A DNA stretch of 64,000 bases from Ruminiclostridium papyrosolvens DSM 2782 (GCF_029318685.1 NZ_CP119677.1:4083001-4147000); one strand, 5' to 3'. Positions 26,201-34,430 are shown, numbered from the stretch's first letter. The notes: generated by a model not told the origin, from the sequence alone. Translations and numbers: made by a program.

Positions 26201-27211
26201 GAAAAGGATACCCGTACTCTTCATTTCATCTGATAATGCGGGGTTATAATTACTTGCTCCAAAGCTGCAATTGATTATCCTTACACCCATTTTTTTAGCA
26301 TATTCTATGGCCTCAATTACAGAAGAAGTACGTCCTTTTCCATCCTCAGAGAATTTAAGAGGCAGTATTTTTACATTTGGAGCAATTCCCTTTATTCCAC
26401 CGTTTCCTTCCTTTGCTCCTATAATTCCAGCTATATGTGTTCCATGATTTTCATCTGATGTGTTGTCATTTACACTATTATCATCGTTAACGAAATCCCA
26501 TCCGTTTACATCGTCTATGTACCCGTTATTATCATCATCTATTCCGTTTCCCGGAATCTCCAGTGGGTTTGTAAATATGTTATCTTTTATTTCAGGGTTG
26601 TTTATATCTATTGCTGTGTCAATAACACCTATGACTACATCTTCAGAACCCTTTGTTTTCGACCAAGCTTCTTTAACATTTATATCAACTCCGTCTGTGC
26701 CTTCTTGCCCCAATATATCCTGGCCATCATTTTCAAGCGCCCATTGAAGACTATATTTTTCGTCTTCCTGTTGTTCCCCTAATAATCCGAGTTCAAAATC
26801 TGTCTGTACATACTCAACATTCGGATCTTTGACTAATTCCTCTTTGACTTTTGTGATATCTGCATTTGAGTCTACTTCTATCACATCCATTCTTGATCTT
26901 TTAAACTGCTTTCTAATTTCTACCTTACTTAGCTTAATTTTCTTCTTTATGCTACTTTTTAATGTCTGTGCACTCTGATTATCCTTATACTTTATGAGTA
27001 ACCTTTGATCTTTTTTAGATAGACTACTTGTACTCTTTCCATTCGTTGACGGTGATTCAACGCTTTTTTTACCTACTGATAGAACTCCTTGACTTTTACT
27101 ATCCTGCTTTATCAATTGATTTTTATTCAAAGCAGCCTGCACTGATAAAATACCCATAAAAAGCACAGCTACTGATATTATTGTTAACAATATAGCCCTA
27201 ATCTTTGGCAT
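20282..27211 (-). CDS. Secreted subtilisin-RHS-kelch polymorphic toxin with PD-(D/E)XK-like tip
   Basis: 2309 residues. A Sec signal peptide (KIRAILLTIISVAVLFMGILSVQA) is followed by a fervidolysin-type prodomain (about 65-140). A complete S8 protease domain follows: D198 in VIGVIDTAID, H256 in NHGTHIAG, S407 in SGTSSAAP. From about 510, GVSAASGNFSRSYVDMSLESP opens an RHS/YD-repeat region. At about 805-1110 this is interrupted by kelch repeats (GKIYYFGG, EIYVAGG, DLYAIGG, KLYVRD, TIYSVNG). YD repeats then continue to the core-closing GRFISEDSYWG (about 2058) and DPSGN (about 2087). The variable tip (2091-2309) contains EADIVAGNLVWEVKP, a D2174-x8-E2183-x-K2185 pattern typical of PD-(D/E)XK nucleases, and then an Ala-rich hydrophobic tail. 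Confidence 0.85.
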   Translation of the reverse strand: MPKIRAILLTIISVAVLFMGILSVQAALNKNQLIKQDSKSQGVLSVGKKSVESPSTNGKSTSSLSKKDQRLLIKYKDNQSAQTLKSSIKKKIKLSKVEIRKQFKRSRMDVIEVDSNADITKVKEELVKDPNVEYVQTDFELGLLGEQQEDEKYSLQWALENDGQDILGQEGTDGVDINVKEAWSKTKGSEDVVIGVIDTAIDINNPEIKDNIFTNPLEIPGNGIDDDNNGYIDDVNGWDFVNDDNSVNDNTSDENHGTHIAGIIGAKEGNGGIKGIAPNVKILPLKFSEDGKGRTSSVIEAIEYAKKMGVRIINCSFGASNYNPALSDEMKSTGILFVCAAGNNGSAEPIYPAAFELPNVLSVAAVDNKGGLASFSNYNESVDVAAPGVKILSIAANNGYDYYSGTSSAAPQVTGMAALLESYRQSLMPNDIALTIKANAEKSVTDTNIKLANVSEAFDNIKIYSNGAELPVEDSNKKIYDDQELEMLTAGVSKLLVEQLHYGEDGVSAASGNFSRSYVDMSLESPIDGIAVTRTYNSMEVGNYSYFGAGWTFSYSGNITNDDTYFGRVNVMLPGGVRENFVSYGPNTYVSDISNGSKGSILTVENGAYKLTTKDQHVYYFNSNGYLCKIEDENKNAITIEFGAGKIKSVTDQQGRKFEISYNSIGYVDHIMDTSNNRVVTYSYENYRLKSVIDPMNNTIYTYTYDSNGLLSSVKDYSGNTIETITYNSGTTGNKGIVYQNTKYITPQKSNTYTYRYNTSNKTTTITDSNNRVVTKKYDDYQFITSSVDPEGKETKVEYSTSNPFSWNLTDGHYPRNYKPWALSRSNAAIAEYNGKIYYFGGQYYNTEWLYYSSPYSYSCSIYPLSLASASSFDSSTQTWSNFNLPSYFPNGYSQASATVKNGEIYVAGGKSIQKYTLDNYEVGLKSMYKFNPANNVWTKMPDMPHIRYGHELAALDNDLYAIGGQVDNAYNASNLVEKFDGTRWTEVSSTLAPCNALDYGRISVVLGGKLYVRDKNGNLELYDPVNDQWSIFDTNVPVGEMVVANNTIYSVNGRYQTAYKYDINKKCWELMSSSIGIDYNVDVRQAYFNSFRAAVSNGNIYTICGYTTWHSATYNPNTEMAEVFAYLEEPNLYVYQGNYTTTKQVNYYGEEKKVTDRSGNVYQYERDKRGNIIKTINPDGGCEEYTYDSKNNILSEKDAEGKYTFYVYDADGINLLKTAVPLNGTDIYIEGQSDTSKFAITQYVYYSEEERAEKGYTIKGLLKTKKDPNGNSTDYTYDANGNVSTATDAEGNVSKSEYYSTGLIKSAITPKGFRIDYNYDHNGRLEKTVCNGTETTRTTYDAMGRKTQEVLPKQYDESLDNLSTHTYRGNHGVRYTYYSSGKVRTETDAENNTTTYDDYDQYGNLKKETKPNGAIFEYEYDIMNRLSKVYYTDKAGAAKKLLEEYTYNILSGGKTQKIQKTYENSTKAITITYTYDYAGRQIEQLNGDGTKITNEYYKDGEIKSATDPKGNKTEYIYNQIEGSDKYDIVKTPFEEINEVTHYTVSKTYYDKNGNVTKTTVTSNKPGEPEKVKETRYEYDKTNKLIKVTSYNNGAVENIFQYYYDADGNKLRMYQGLTSPLTINGLDSVVPGGDSTYTVTKYDYDTNNRLSKVTDSTGKEDLYDSYDLNGNLAHRTDRNGNSIAMTYDNLNRPMTETVTTADGKGNVSTTYSYDDINRKVTKTRNGETTTLEYDGKGNLLKETVPGSITKQYTYNDNGTRSTFVSQQGTETINDSAYEYDNMGRLRNVKEDGQQVAQYTYDQNGNRSSITYGNNVTVDYTYNLGNRIKTLVNKNADGTALSQFSYTYYLDANEATKTDPQGETAYEYDGLGRLKTTAEPGNVQRAYTYDDRNNRSSVTTSGPLYENMENMSYEYDGLNMLTKATGSHTATYQYDADGIRQSKTVDGLTTTHVLDGTDVAADITGADKTEYVRGINLICMKKNGQMYYYLFDAHGNVVQMVDQNGNIVNNYTYDEWGNTKSQTEGIENPFKYCGEYFDKETGLYYLRARYYDPTIGRFISEDSYWGKDADPLSLNLYTYCYNDPVMNTDPSGNMPVYALRAASGLYNKGTFDDRLASTFTLVANGFGVWTAFHEIAQLNVAKKLHEMGYCSTLEYSITSKTEKNWWGGAKKYEADIVAGNLVWEVKPAGTDGSAQLAKYMKDGNLRAGFTMSPIEDIAVIGNYNMRIVFDNNGLASYSFYKYNDDGKRVGVTSSEVKKAYTKRAVLAMLAAGAITGATIAEDILTGGAGIADDAASALAAAKAAQAILGF
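20961..22075 (-). repeat. RHS core repeat, full-length-gene copy (1115 bp)
   Basis: Partner of the orphan copy at 17712-18808. The region is visibly richer in G+C than the toxin tip just downstream, the usual RHS pattern of conserved core and AT-rich, horizontally exchanged tip. Confidence 0.92.
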
Positions 27212-27226
27212 TTCTTTACCCCCAGT

Positions 27227-29017
27227 TTAAAGTTTTTGTTTGCGTATAAGATTTCCGTTGTTGTCATATATGAACTTGTATATTTGTGCATTACCTTTCC
27301 ATATTTCTATTAAGCGATTATTATCGTCGTATACATATGTTATGACTGATTCCACAGGAATTTCATATGAAGAATTATCATCCTCAGAAAATTCCTTTTC
27401 CCCAATATCCAATTGTTCAGTCAACACAATACCGTTTTGTACTACACTAATATCTGGGACATCTATAATTTTGTCTGTTGAATGATTATTAAGAGAATTA
27501 ACACAATTTATTTTTGAACTGCCGCTTACTTTTCCAGATAAACTTGATAAATGGTCTGAACATCGAATTATTCCTTCTTTCAAATCTACTGAGTTTATAT
27601 CAGGTATATTAGCGGACATCAACGCAGCTTCACCTGAAACAAATGCCGTTGCCATTGATGTCCCACTCATTTCACCATACGAATTACTGGGTAATGTACT
27701 AATAATTCCATCTCCTGGTGCAGCAACGTCAACATTCTTCTCTCCATAATTTGAAAATCCAGACAATATACCGTTTTTGTTCACAGAAGCTACCACTATT
27801 ATGTTAGGGCAGTCAAAGTCTGCCGGATACACTGGTACATTGTCGATATCTGCGCTACTATTCCCTGCTGCACACACAAAGAGCATACTTGAGTTTTGTA
27901 TTACTTCTTCCAACGACGGATTTTTGTCAGTGCTTCCCCAACTACAATTCACTATTTTTACACCAATATTTTCAGCGTATTGTATTGCAAGCATAATATC
28001 ACTGGTGTATGCTTTTCCATTGTTGAATACCTTAAGAGGCAATATTTTTGCAGAAGGTGCAACCCCTGCTATACCCTTACCATTATCCTTTACTGCAGCA
28101 ATAATTCCCGCAATATGTGTGCCATGATTTTCATCACTGATATTTAATGTATCATATACTGCATTGCTGTTATCAATAAAATTCCATCCATTAATATCAT
28201 CTATTTTACCGTTGCCGTCATCATCAATTCCATTGCCTGGAATTTCTTTAGTATTAACCCATATATTCTGTGCCAAATCTTCATGTGTAGCTTCCACACC
28301 TGTATCAATCACAGCGATTACTGCTCCATTGCCAGTTGACTTTCTCCAAGCTTCTACTATATTGGAATCACAAATGTAACTATTAATTTGTTCCGAAGAT
28401 TTTTCGTCGTATACAACCAAGTTATTTTCTACTCCCCACTGACTACTATAGTAAGAATCATTAGTTGATAAGCTTAACTGATAATCAGGCTGTATATATT
28501 GGATATCGTTGTTCAAATCTTGTTTTTTTATATCATCAGCTAAATCATTAAGTTTACACTTTTTATCAAGTACTATAAATTCGAAATTATTATGTTTATA
28601 ATCTTTTTTTATTTTCAATTTTAGTTCTTTATCAACTTTTTCAAAAAACTCATCTGCATTGAAATTACTGTCTTTATTCTTATATTTAATAATTAGCCTA
28701 TCTGTTTCAAAATCTGAGTAACTCTCTGTTTTCGAGTCTCCGAATTGGTTAACAGCAGTTGATTCAGAATAATTTTTTGTTGGTTGTGTATCTTCGCTGC
28801 TAGTCTCTTCTATTTCAATTTGCATTTGATTTTGTTTTTTCTCTGTTGTATTCCTTTCTTTAATTGCCGTTTTAGTCTTGTTTTTAGCCACTATTTTGTT
28901 ATTGTAATTTGCATTCTGTGAAGTTTCCAAGCCAGTAGATGCTACTGTAAACAAATTAGTGTGAAGAAGGAAGATCACCATTATTACAAATGAAAAACAT
29001 TTTATAGCTTTTGACAT
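27227..29017 (-). CDS. Secreted S8 subtilisin-like protease with a YD-repeat stub
   Basis: 596 residues, with signal peptide (KCFSFVIMVIFLLHTNLFTVAS), a low-complexity K/T/E/Q-rich spacer, a prodomain (about 105-180) and an S8 domain with D238 (VIAVIDTGVE), H298 (NHGTHIAG) and S454 (SGTSMATAF). The catalytic domain closely parallels that of the next gene, so the two arose by duplication. The C-terminus contains only about one and a half YD units (TYVYDDNNRLIEIWKGN, KFIYDNNGNLIRKQ) before the stop, 15 nt before the RHS giant. It may be a dedicated processing protease for the RHS protein, or a giant copy that lost its RHS part. Confidence 0.88.
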   Translation of the reverse strand: MSKAIKCFSFVIMVIFLLHTNLFTVASTGLETSQNANYNNKIVAKNKTKTAIKERNTTEKKQNQMQIEIEETSSEDTQPTKNYSESTAVNQFGDSKTESYSDFETDRLIIKYKNKDSNFNADEFFEKVDKELKLKIKKDYKHNNFEFIVLDKKCKLNDLADDIKKQDLNNDIQYIQPDYQLSLSTNDSYYSSQWGVENNLVVYDEKSSEQINSYICDSNIVEAWRKSTGNGAVIAVIDTGVEATHEDLAQNIWVNTKEIPGNGIDDDGNGKIDDINGWNFIDNSNAVYDTLNISDENHGTHIAGIIAAVKDNGKGIAGVAPSAKILPLKVFNNGKAYTSDIMLAIQYAENIGVKIVNCSWGSTDKNPSLEEVIQNSSMLFVCAAGNSSADIDNVPVYPADFDCPNIIVVASVNKNGILSGFSNYGEKNVDVAAPGDGIISTLPSNSYGEMSGTSMATAFVSGEAALMSANIPDINSVDLKEGIIRCSDHLSSLSGKVSGSSKINCVNSLNNHSTDKIIDVPDISVVQNGIVLTEQLDIGEKEFSEDDNSSYEIPVESVITYVYDDNNRLIEIWKGNAQIYKFIYDNNGNLIRKQKL

Positions 29018-29144
29018 AAAATTGCCCCTTTCGGAAAATAAATAAAATTCAGGCTATATTATAGTATAATAAATGTTAATCTTACTATATTTCTACTCAT
29101 ATTATGATATTTTCTAAAAATAGAGTTTTATTTTAAAAAAGGAA

Positions 29145-29342
29145 TTATTTTATATAAATTTGATGTTTGCCAACTATCTGAGCGATTCTGTTCAGGGATG
29201 GAAAACAGGTTTGATTGGTATTATCACCATGCTTACATAGACAAAGATGTACGAACCTTGCACTTTGGGATAGAATACTTCCTTTAAACTCTATCCCCTT
29301 CTGGTCTACACTCCATTTGTGGGAAAAGATCAGAGCTGCGGA
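29145..29342 (-). pseudogene. Fragment of a helix-turn-helix (HTH_36/replication-initiator-like) gene
   Basis: A minus-strand open stretch of about 65 codons without a start codon reads DQKGIEFKGSILSQSARFV and then CFPSLNRIAQIVGKHQIYIK before TAA at 29145. The CFPSLNRIAQIVGK part is typical of HTH_36 domains found in plasmid/phage replication and regulatory proteins. It is cut upstream by a TAG near 29345. This is a decayed mobile-element gene. The rest of 29018-29523 (506 bp) is AT-rich; apart from the 32-bp repeat at 29491 I see nothing else in it. Confidence 0.45.
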
Positions 29343-29490
29343 CTAATTTCGATGAATTTCCCACCGTTTTCCCACCAAAAATAAATACACGTTAAAACAA
29401 ACAAAAGTACAAAAAAATACAATCCTCAAAATCAGTTTCGTGAACTGTAGCACAAAAGCCTTAGTATTCAACGGTTTACCGATAGTAAGA

Positions 29491-29522
29491 ATTGTATTTT
29501 TTCATATCATATTGTATTAATT
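29491..29522. repeat. 32-bp direct repeat, right copy
   Basis: Matches 12427-12458 at 30 of 32 positions in the same orientation and ends one base before the stop codon of the reverse rubrerythrin gene (29524). Attachment sites at gene 3' ends are common for integrating elements; here no intact integrase is visible. Confidence 0.55.
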
Positions 29523-29523
29523 T

Positions 29524-30069
29524 TTATTTAAAATATCTGTTCAAAAGTCCTTTAAATCCTGCTCCATGTCTTGCTTCATCCTTACACATTTCATGAACTG
29601 TATCGTGAATTGCGTCAAGGTTGAGCTGTTTTGCACGAGTTGCAAGATCCTTCTTACCCTTACATGCTCCTGCTTCTGCTTCTGCTCTCAACTCAAGGTT
29701 TTTCTTAGTATCAGCATGAACTACTTCACCAAGCAATTCTGCAAACTTTGCAGCGTGTTCAGCTTCTTCCCATGCAGCAAGCTTATAAAAAGCGCCGATT
29801 TCAGGATATCCTTCACGTTCAGCCTGTCTTGCCATAGCGAGGTACATACCAACCTCTGTACATTCACCCGTAAAGTTTGCTCTCAAACCTTCAAGTATCT
29901 CGGCATCAACACCCTGTGCAACACCAATTCTATGTTCATCAGCCCATTGTTCTGATGTTTCTGACTGCTCAATAAATTTTGCCTTTGGTGCTTTACACTG
30001 AGGACAAACATCTGGTGCCTCACCACCGGTGTGTACGTATCCGCAAACTGAACAAACAAATTTCTTCAT
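29524..30069 (-). CDS. Reverse rubrerythrin (N-terminal rubredoxin plus diiron domain)
   Basis: 181 residues from the ATG at 30069 (GGAGG upstream; the frame opens six codons earlier without a good site). It begins with a rubredoxin FeCys4 domain ([10 protein letters not shown]...CPQCKAPK), followed by a ferritin-like diiron domain with E/ExxH motifs ([52 protein letters not shown]). The rubredoxin-first order is that of clostridial reverse rubrerythrins, which reduce H2O2 and O2 with electrons from NADH via a reductase. It protects anaerobes under oxidative stress. Monocistronic as far as seen. Confidence 0.92.
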   Translation of the reverse strand: MKKFVCSVCGYVHTGGEAPDVCPQCKAPKAKFIEQSETSEQWADEHRIGVAQGVDAEILEGLRANFTGECTEVGMYLAMARQAEREGYPEIGAFYKLAAWEEAEHAAKFAELLGEVVHADTKKNLELRAEAEAGACKGKKDLATRAKQLNLDAIHDTVHEMCKDEARHGAGFKGLLNRYFK

Positions 30070-30178
30070 AGTCAAAAATCCTCCCAATACAATTTTTTAT
30101 CTTATTTTTTATTTTATTTGATATCTTAACGACAATTATATATGTACCCTATGATGTTGACTTAAAACAAAAATTTTT

Positions 30179-31036
30179 TTAACACGGATTAATATGAACC
30201 ACTGCATCCTTTATTCCTTTAATGTCCTTAACTTTTGCCTTAATTACTCCGGCAATCTTATGACTCTCGTTTACAGACAGTTCTCCGTCCACAGACACTT
30301 TAATAATCAGTATAAACCCCTCTCCAACAGGCTTTGCATTGATTGAATCAATATGGTCAACTCCGCTGATGCTTTGAATCAGATTATGGGCATTTTCCTT
30401 AAAGGCAGGGTCAATATTAGTGTCCATGAGAACCTTAAATGACGAAATAAATATTTTGATTCCGGTATAAAAAATCCACAGAGAAATAATTATACCCACA
30501 GCACCGTCTACCCATGCAAATCCGAGGTATCCCATGATAATGCCAAGAATGGTACCGGAGGTAACAAAAACATCATTTCTATGGTCTTCAGAATTAGCAA
30601 TAACAAGAAGGTTATCCATTTTCTTTCCGACACGACTGGTATAAATAAATAGTGAAAGTTTAACGGCTATGGTAATTATTGCTGCTACTATCAGAAACCA
30701 AGATACTGTAAAAGAAGACCTGTCTAATATTGAGGACAGTGAACTCTTAAAAATTGTAAATGAAACAAACATAAGAGAAATACTAATAATCATGGAAAAA
30801 ATATATTCAGCTTTGCCATGTCCGTATGGATGGTCGCTATCTTCGGGTTTACTGGCGATACTGTTCCCCACAAGTGTCATAACCGAAGCGAAAACGTCCC
30901 CGGCACTGTTAAAACCGTCAGCAATCATAGCCTGACTACGGCTTATGAAACCCGCTGCAAGCTTTATGCAAAGAAGAAAAATATTTGCTGCAATACCAAG
31001 TATTGCAACAAGCCGGGTGATTTTGAACCTATCCAT
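30179..31036 (-). CDS. Cation diffusion facilitator, Mn-type signature
   Basis: 285 residues with six membrane helices and a C-terminal cytosolic dimer domain (DHIDSINAKPVGEGFILIIKVSVDGELSV). The metal-site residues are N43xxxD47 in helix 2 (ADGFNSAGD) and D151xxxD155 in helix 5 (NSEDHRND), plus the HPYGHGKAEY loop. The N-D/D-D set is that of manganese-exporting CDF proteins such as MneP/MneS, rather than H-D/H-D zinc exporters. It probably exports Mn2+ (possibly Fe2+) in exchange for protons. It is 25 nt downstream of the DUF445 gene and likely co-transcribed with it and engB. Confidence 0.87.
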   Translation of the reverse strand: MDRFKITRLVAILGIAANIFLLCIKLAAGFISRSQAMIADGFNSAGDVFASVMTLVGNSIASKPEDSDHPYGHGKAEYIFSMIISISLMFVSFTIFKSSLSSILDRSSFTVSWFLIVAAIITIAVKLSLFIYTSRVGKKMDNLLVIANSEDHRNDVFVTSGTILGIIMGYLGFAWVDGAVGIIISLWIFYTGIKIFISSFKVLMDTNIDPAFKENAHNLIQSISGVDHIDSINAKPVGEGFILIIKVSVDGELSVNESHKIAGVIKAKVKDIKGIKDAVVHINPC

Positions 31037-31060
31037 AATTAAACCTCTCTAAACAAAATA

Positions 31061-32314
31061 TTAAAATAACTGAGTCAGAAGATGAATAACCAGTCCCGCC
31101 AAGCCACCTATAACTGTTCCGTTAATTCTGATATATTGCAGGTCCGCTCCAACCTGAACCTCCAACTTATCCACCATATCTTTTGTTTCCCAGCCTTCCA
31201 TAGTATCGTATATAAGAGAACCCACTCTGTCGCCATACTGGGAAACTATACTTTCAATACCGCCGATTACTGAATTGTCAATTGTTTCACGCAGTATATC
31301 ATTATTATTGATTCCACTTATAATCATATCAATCAGCAGGCTGACCTTTTCATTAAGCTTCTCTTCATTTTCAAAATATGAATTTTTGTAATCAACTATT
31401 ACTTCCGTCAACATATTTACGGCTTTATTATAAACCTCTGAGTCCAATATCTGACCTTTGAGCGTCTCACCTTTTTCAATAAGCTCCTGAGAATTTTTCA
31501 TATCATTAATAAGCTTAGGAATAACTGACATTATTAATTTATTTATTTCAGCCTCTTCGTTTGTATCTATTTCTTCGGTCTGCCTGTTTAAGAATTCAAG
31601 TATCTTTCGGTAAACCAAATCCCCAATAAAAGGCATAGTAAGAGTTTTATTTATTCCACCAAGTACAAGGATTGTCTTTTCTTTATTTTCACTGATAAAT
31701 TTATATGTAGCGTTAAGAATTCCCTTTACGATAGGTTTGTGATAACCTGATTCAACAAGTGGAGTCAAACTCTTGCCCAATAAAGGGTACAGGCATATAT
31801 CCTTGGCTTTGGTATTGAGCTGTACTTTTATATAATTACCGACTTTTTCATCATTTATAAAGGAATCAGCTAAATAAGGAAGTCTCACAGCTATAGCTTT
31901 TACAATCATCTCTCTGTTTTTGGCTACATAGGCTGAAACTGTCTTTGAAATACTTACCTTGTCCAGCTTTGACTTAATAATGTCAGGCGTAAAAAAGTTA
32001 GAGACAACGAAATTTGACAAAGCCTTGGCTATTCTTGATTTATTCTCTGCAATGATGGCTGTATGAGGAATAATCCTAAGTCCTAAAGGGTGCTTGAAAA
32101 GTGCCACAACAGCAAACCAGTCTGCAAGGGCACCTACCATGGAGGCTTCTGCAAAAGCAGCTATAGACGAATACAGAAGTCCTCGCCCCTCTAATCTTCT
32201 GAAAATAATAAATACAAGTGTCATAAATACTAATAGAGACGTTGCAATTATTTTCATCGTTCTCAATTTTTTTCTAAGCTTTTCATTTTCATCTGTATAA
32301 GAATACTTTTCCAT
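31061..32314 (-). CDS. DUF445-family membrane protein
   Basis: 417 residues with an N-terminal hydrophobic segment (IIATSLLVFMTLVFIIF) and a C-terminal one (VIGGLAGLVIHLLTQLF) around a helical cytosolic body. DUF445 hallmarks are AEASMVGALADWFAVVALFKHPLGLRIIPHTAII and VGADLQYIRINGTVIGGL. The family (YjiN/YheB-like) has no established biochemical role. The gene lies between engB (16 nt gap) and a Mn-type exporter. Confidence 0.87.
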   Translation of the reverse strand: MEKYSYTDENEKLRKKLRTMKIIATSLLVFMTLVFIIFRRLEGRGLLYSSIAAFAEASMVGALADWFAVVALFKHPLGLRIIPHTAIIAENKSRIAKALSNFVVSNFFTPDIIKSKLDKVSISKTVSAYVAKNREMIVKAIAVRLPYLADSFINDEKVGNYIKVQLNTKAKDICLYPLLGKSLTPLVESGYHKPIVKGILNATYKFISENKEKTILVLGGINKTLTMPFIGDLVYRKILEFLNRQTEEIDTNEEAEINKLIMSVIPKLINDMKNSQELIEKGETLKGQILDSEVYNKAVNMLTEVIVDYKNSYFENEEKLNEKVSLLIDMIISGINNNDILRETIDNSVIGGIESIVSQYGDRVGSLIYDTMEGWETKDMVDKLEVQVGADLQYIRINGTVIGGLAGLVIHLLTQLF

Positions 32315-32329
32315 ATAAAAATCCCCATC

Positions 32330-32944
32330 CTAAGCCTTCTGTTCTTCACCCGTAACATTCAATACATTATCAAACTCTGCCCATACCTGTTCAAGACCTA
32401 ACCGATTTGAAGTAGAAAACGGGATAACCTTTTCGTCTCCATCCAGTTGTAAAACCTTACGTATATCATTTATGCGAGGATTTATCTGTCCTCTGGTTAT
32501 CTTGTCAGCCTTGTTGGCAATGATAAGAGTCTTGAGCCCAAAACCCTTTAACCATTGATACATCGTAATATCGTCTTTACTTGGAGAATGTCTGATATCT
32601 ACAAGTAATACAACCATTTTAAGAAAATTTTCTTTCCTTGAATACAGATAAGTTTCGATAATATTCGACCATGATGCCTTCATTTCTTTTGATACACTGG
32701 CAAAGCCATATCCCGGCAAGTCCACTAAATAAAAATTCTCATTAACACTAAAGAAATTTATCTGTCTGGTCTTACCCGGTGTTGAACCCACTCTTGCAAG
32801 ACTTTTTCTGTTAACCAAAGTGTTAATTATTGAAGACTTGCCTACATTTGACCTTCCTGCAAAAGCAATCTCCGAAAAGCCTGTAACCGGGTATTGGTTA
32901 GGCTTTACAGCCGTTATTTCATGTGCAGCATTCTTAATATTCAT
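32330..32944 (-). CDS. engB: Ribosome-biogenesis GTP-binding protein EngB (YsxC/YihA)
   Basis: 204-residue TRAFAC GTPase needed for assembly of the large ribosomal subunit. Visible are G1 GRSNVGKS (30-37), the G2 region ARVGSTPGKT, G3 DLPG (75-78, in DLPGYGFA) and G4 NKAD (144-147). Length and motif wording match EngB precisely. It is commonly next to lonA/clpX, but here it lies with DUF445 and a CDF exporter. This is a core gene and marks chromosomal context on this side of the island. Confidence 0.95.
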   Translation of the reverse strand: MNIKNAAHEITAVKPNQYPVTGFSEIAFAGRSNVGKSSIINTLVNRKSLARVGSTPGKTRQINFFSVNENFYLVDLPGYGFASVSKEMKASWSNIIETYLYSRKENFLKMVVLLVDIRHSPSKDDITMYQWLKGFGLKTLIIANKADKITRGQINPRINDIRKVLQLDGDEKVIPFSTSNRLGLEQVWAEFDNVLNVTGEEQKA

Positions 32945-33004
32945 AAAACCTCCGATATTTCACAATTTTATTATTATAATGCCCAATAATTCATCTGAAC
33001 AAAA

Positions 33005-34366
33005 TTAAATTTCTCTGACAACATTTTTTATCCACTTATTAGACCTTAATCTGGTAACACCACAAATCATTTTCACAATTTCTTCAGCCATTACCATGAG
33101 TACTACCCACTGAACATCAAGTCTTAGAACCAATGCTCCTATAAAAGAAAGAGGAACACCTATAAGCCACATAGTAATGCTTTCAGCAACAAAAGCAAAT
33201 GTGGCATCTCCACCTCCACGTAAAACTCCCACAATTACAACTATATTTGTAAATCTTATTGGCAAAATAATGGCATTCATTGCCATAAGAATTATAGCTG
33301 TCTCAATAACATCACCGCTTACCTTAAACAAACTTACAATGGATGGAGCGAACAGATATAAAAGACCTCCCAGCAAAAAGCCTCCGACTATGCAAAGCCG
33401 CACAAAACTCCATGCATACTGCCTTACCTTCTTTTCCTCTCCCGCACCTATAACATGTCCCGTCATAACCGCTGAAGCGCCGGCCATACCAAAAGCAGCA
33501 ACCATAAACAGGTTTACTACGTTGTTTGTAATCTGTACCGCATCAAATGCCTCAGTACTTATTCTGCCATATGCAATTGAATATACCGCAACACCAAGAC
33601 CCCAGCACATTTCATTAAGAATTACCGGTATCATAGTCTTAGTAACCCTGCTAAACAAATCTTTCGTAACCTTCCTAAGTTCACTTAATCTTAATTTAAG
33701 GAGAGGAAAGTACTTTGATACAACAACTAAAAATATAATTAATTCAACTATTCTGGCAATTAACGTACCTGTTGCAGCACCTCTCACTCCCATTGCCGGT
33801 ATACCGAATCTTCCGTATATCAGTACATAGTTCAGAAGCGTATTTAATCCCAGTGCCGTCGCACTTATAATCATTGGCATAGCAGACTTCCCAATACTTC
33901 TGAGAGCCACACTGAAGCCAAAACTTATTGACGCAAATACAAAACTCACACTTAGTATTCTTAAAAAACCTGCACCCTGACTAATAACCACAGGATCGGT
34001 GTTGAAAATAGAAATAATCTGTTCCGGCAGGAGTATGCCTATTGTCGCCATAATAAAAGCCGTCCCTGCTGCTATTGCAATATCCAGATTTACAACCCTG
34101 CCTATATTACTGTGGTCATTCTTACCCCAGAATTGAGCAACATAAATACTGCAGCCACTATGTATAGCATTATAAAGTAAAAATACTATCAAACCGTACT
34201 GGTTGGCAACACCAACAGCTGCTAATGCCTGATTCCCCAAAGAACCAACCATAACAGAGTCCACAACCCCAAGAGATGAAGAAATTAAGCTCTGAATAGT
34301 TATCGGTAATGCCAGTGTAAGGAGCTTCGAATAAAATTCCCTGTTTTTACCTAATAGTCTTTGCAT
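33005..34366 (-). CDS. MATE-family efflux transporter
   Basis: 453 residues, about twelve membrane helices in two repeats. MATE features are LALPITIQSLISSSLGVVDSVMVGSLGNQALAAVGVANQ in the first half and AFDAVQITNNVVNLFMVAAFGMAGASAVMTGHVIGAGEE in the second. It is distinct from the MepA-like pump at 12.4-13.8 kb. Substrate unknown; DinF/NorM-like export of cationic compounds or metabolites is likely. It stands 60 bp upstream of engB, same direction, with a strong hairpin on its far side. Confidence 0.88.
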   Translation of the reverse strand: MQRLLGKNREFYSKLLTLALPITIQSLISSSLGVVDSVMVGSLGNQALAAVGVANQYGLIVFLLYNAIHSGCSIYVAQFWGKNDHSNIGRVVNLDIAIAAGTAFIMATIGILLPEQIISIFNTDPVVISQGAGFLRILSVSFVFASISFGFSVALRSIGKSAMPMIISATALGLNTLLNYVLIYGRFGIPAMGVRGAATGTLIARIVELIIFLVVVSKYFPLLKLRLSELRKVTKDLFSRVTKTMIPVILNEMCWGLGVAVYSIAYGRISTEAFDAVQITNNVVNLFMVAAFGMAGASAVMTGHVIGAGEEKKVRQYAWSFVRLCIVGGFLLGGLLYLFAPSIVSLFKVSGDVIETAIILMAMNAIILPIRFTNIVVIVGVLRGGGDATFAFVAESITMWLIGVPLSFIGALVLRLDVQWVVLMVMAEEIVKMICGVTRLRSNKWIKNVVREI

Positions 34367-34430
34367 TTATCCCCCTGTTTAAATACCCATAATTATCCTC
34401 ACGTGATTATACTACACCAGAAAAAAAAAA

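Noticed and set aside
12443-34366. The two MATE pumps as a recent duplication
   Set aside because: Their sequences diverge throughout and differ in subfamily wording (MepA-like versus NorM/DinF-like); they are independent genes.
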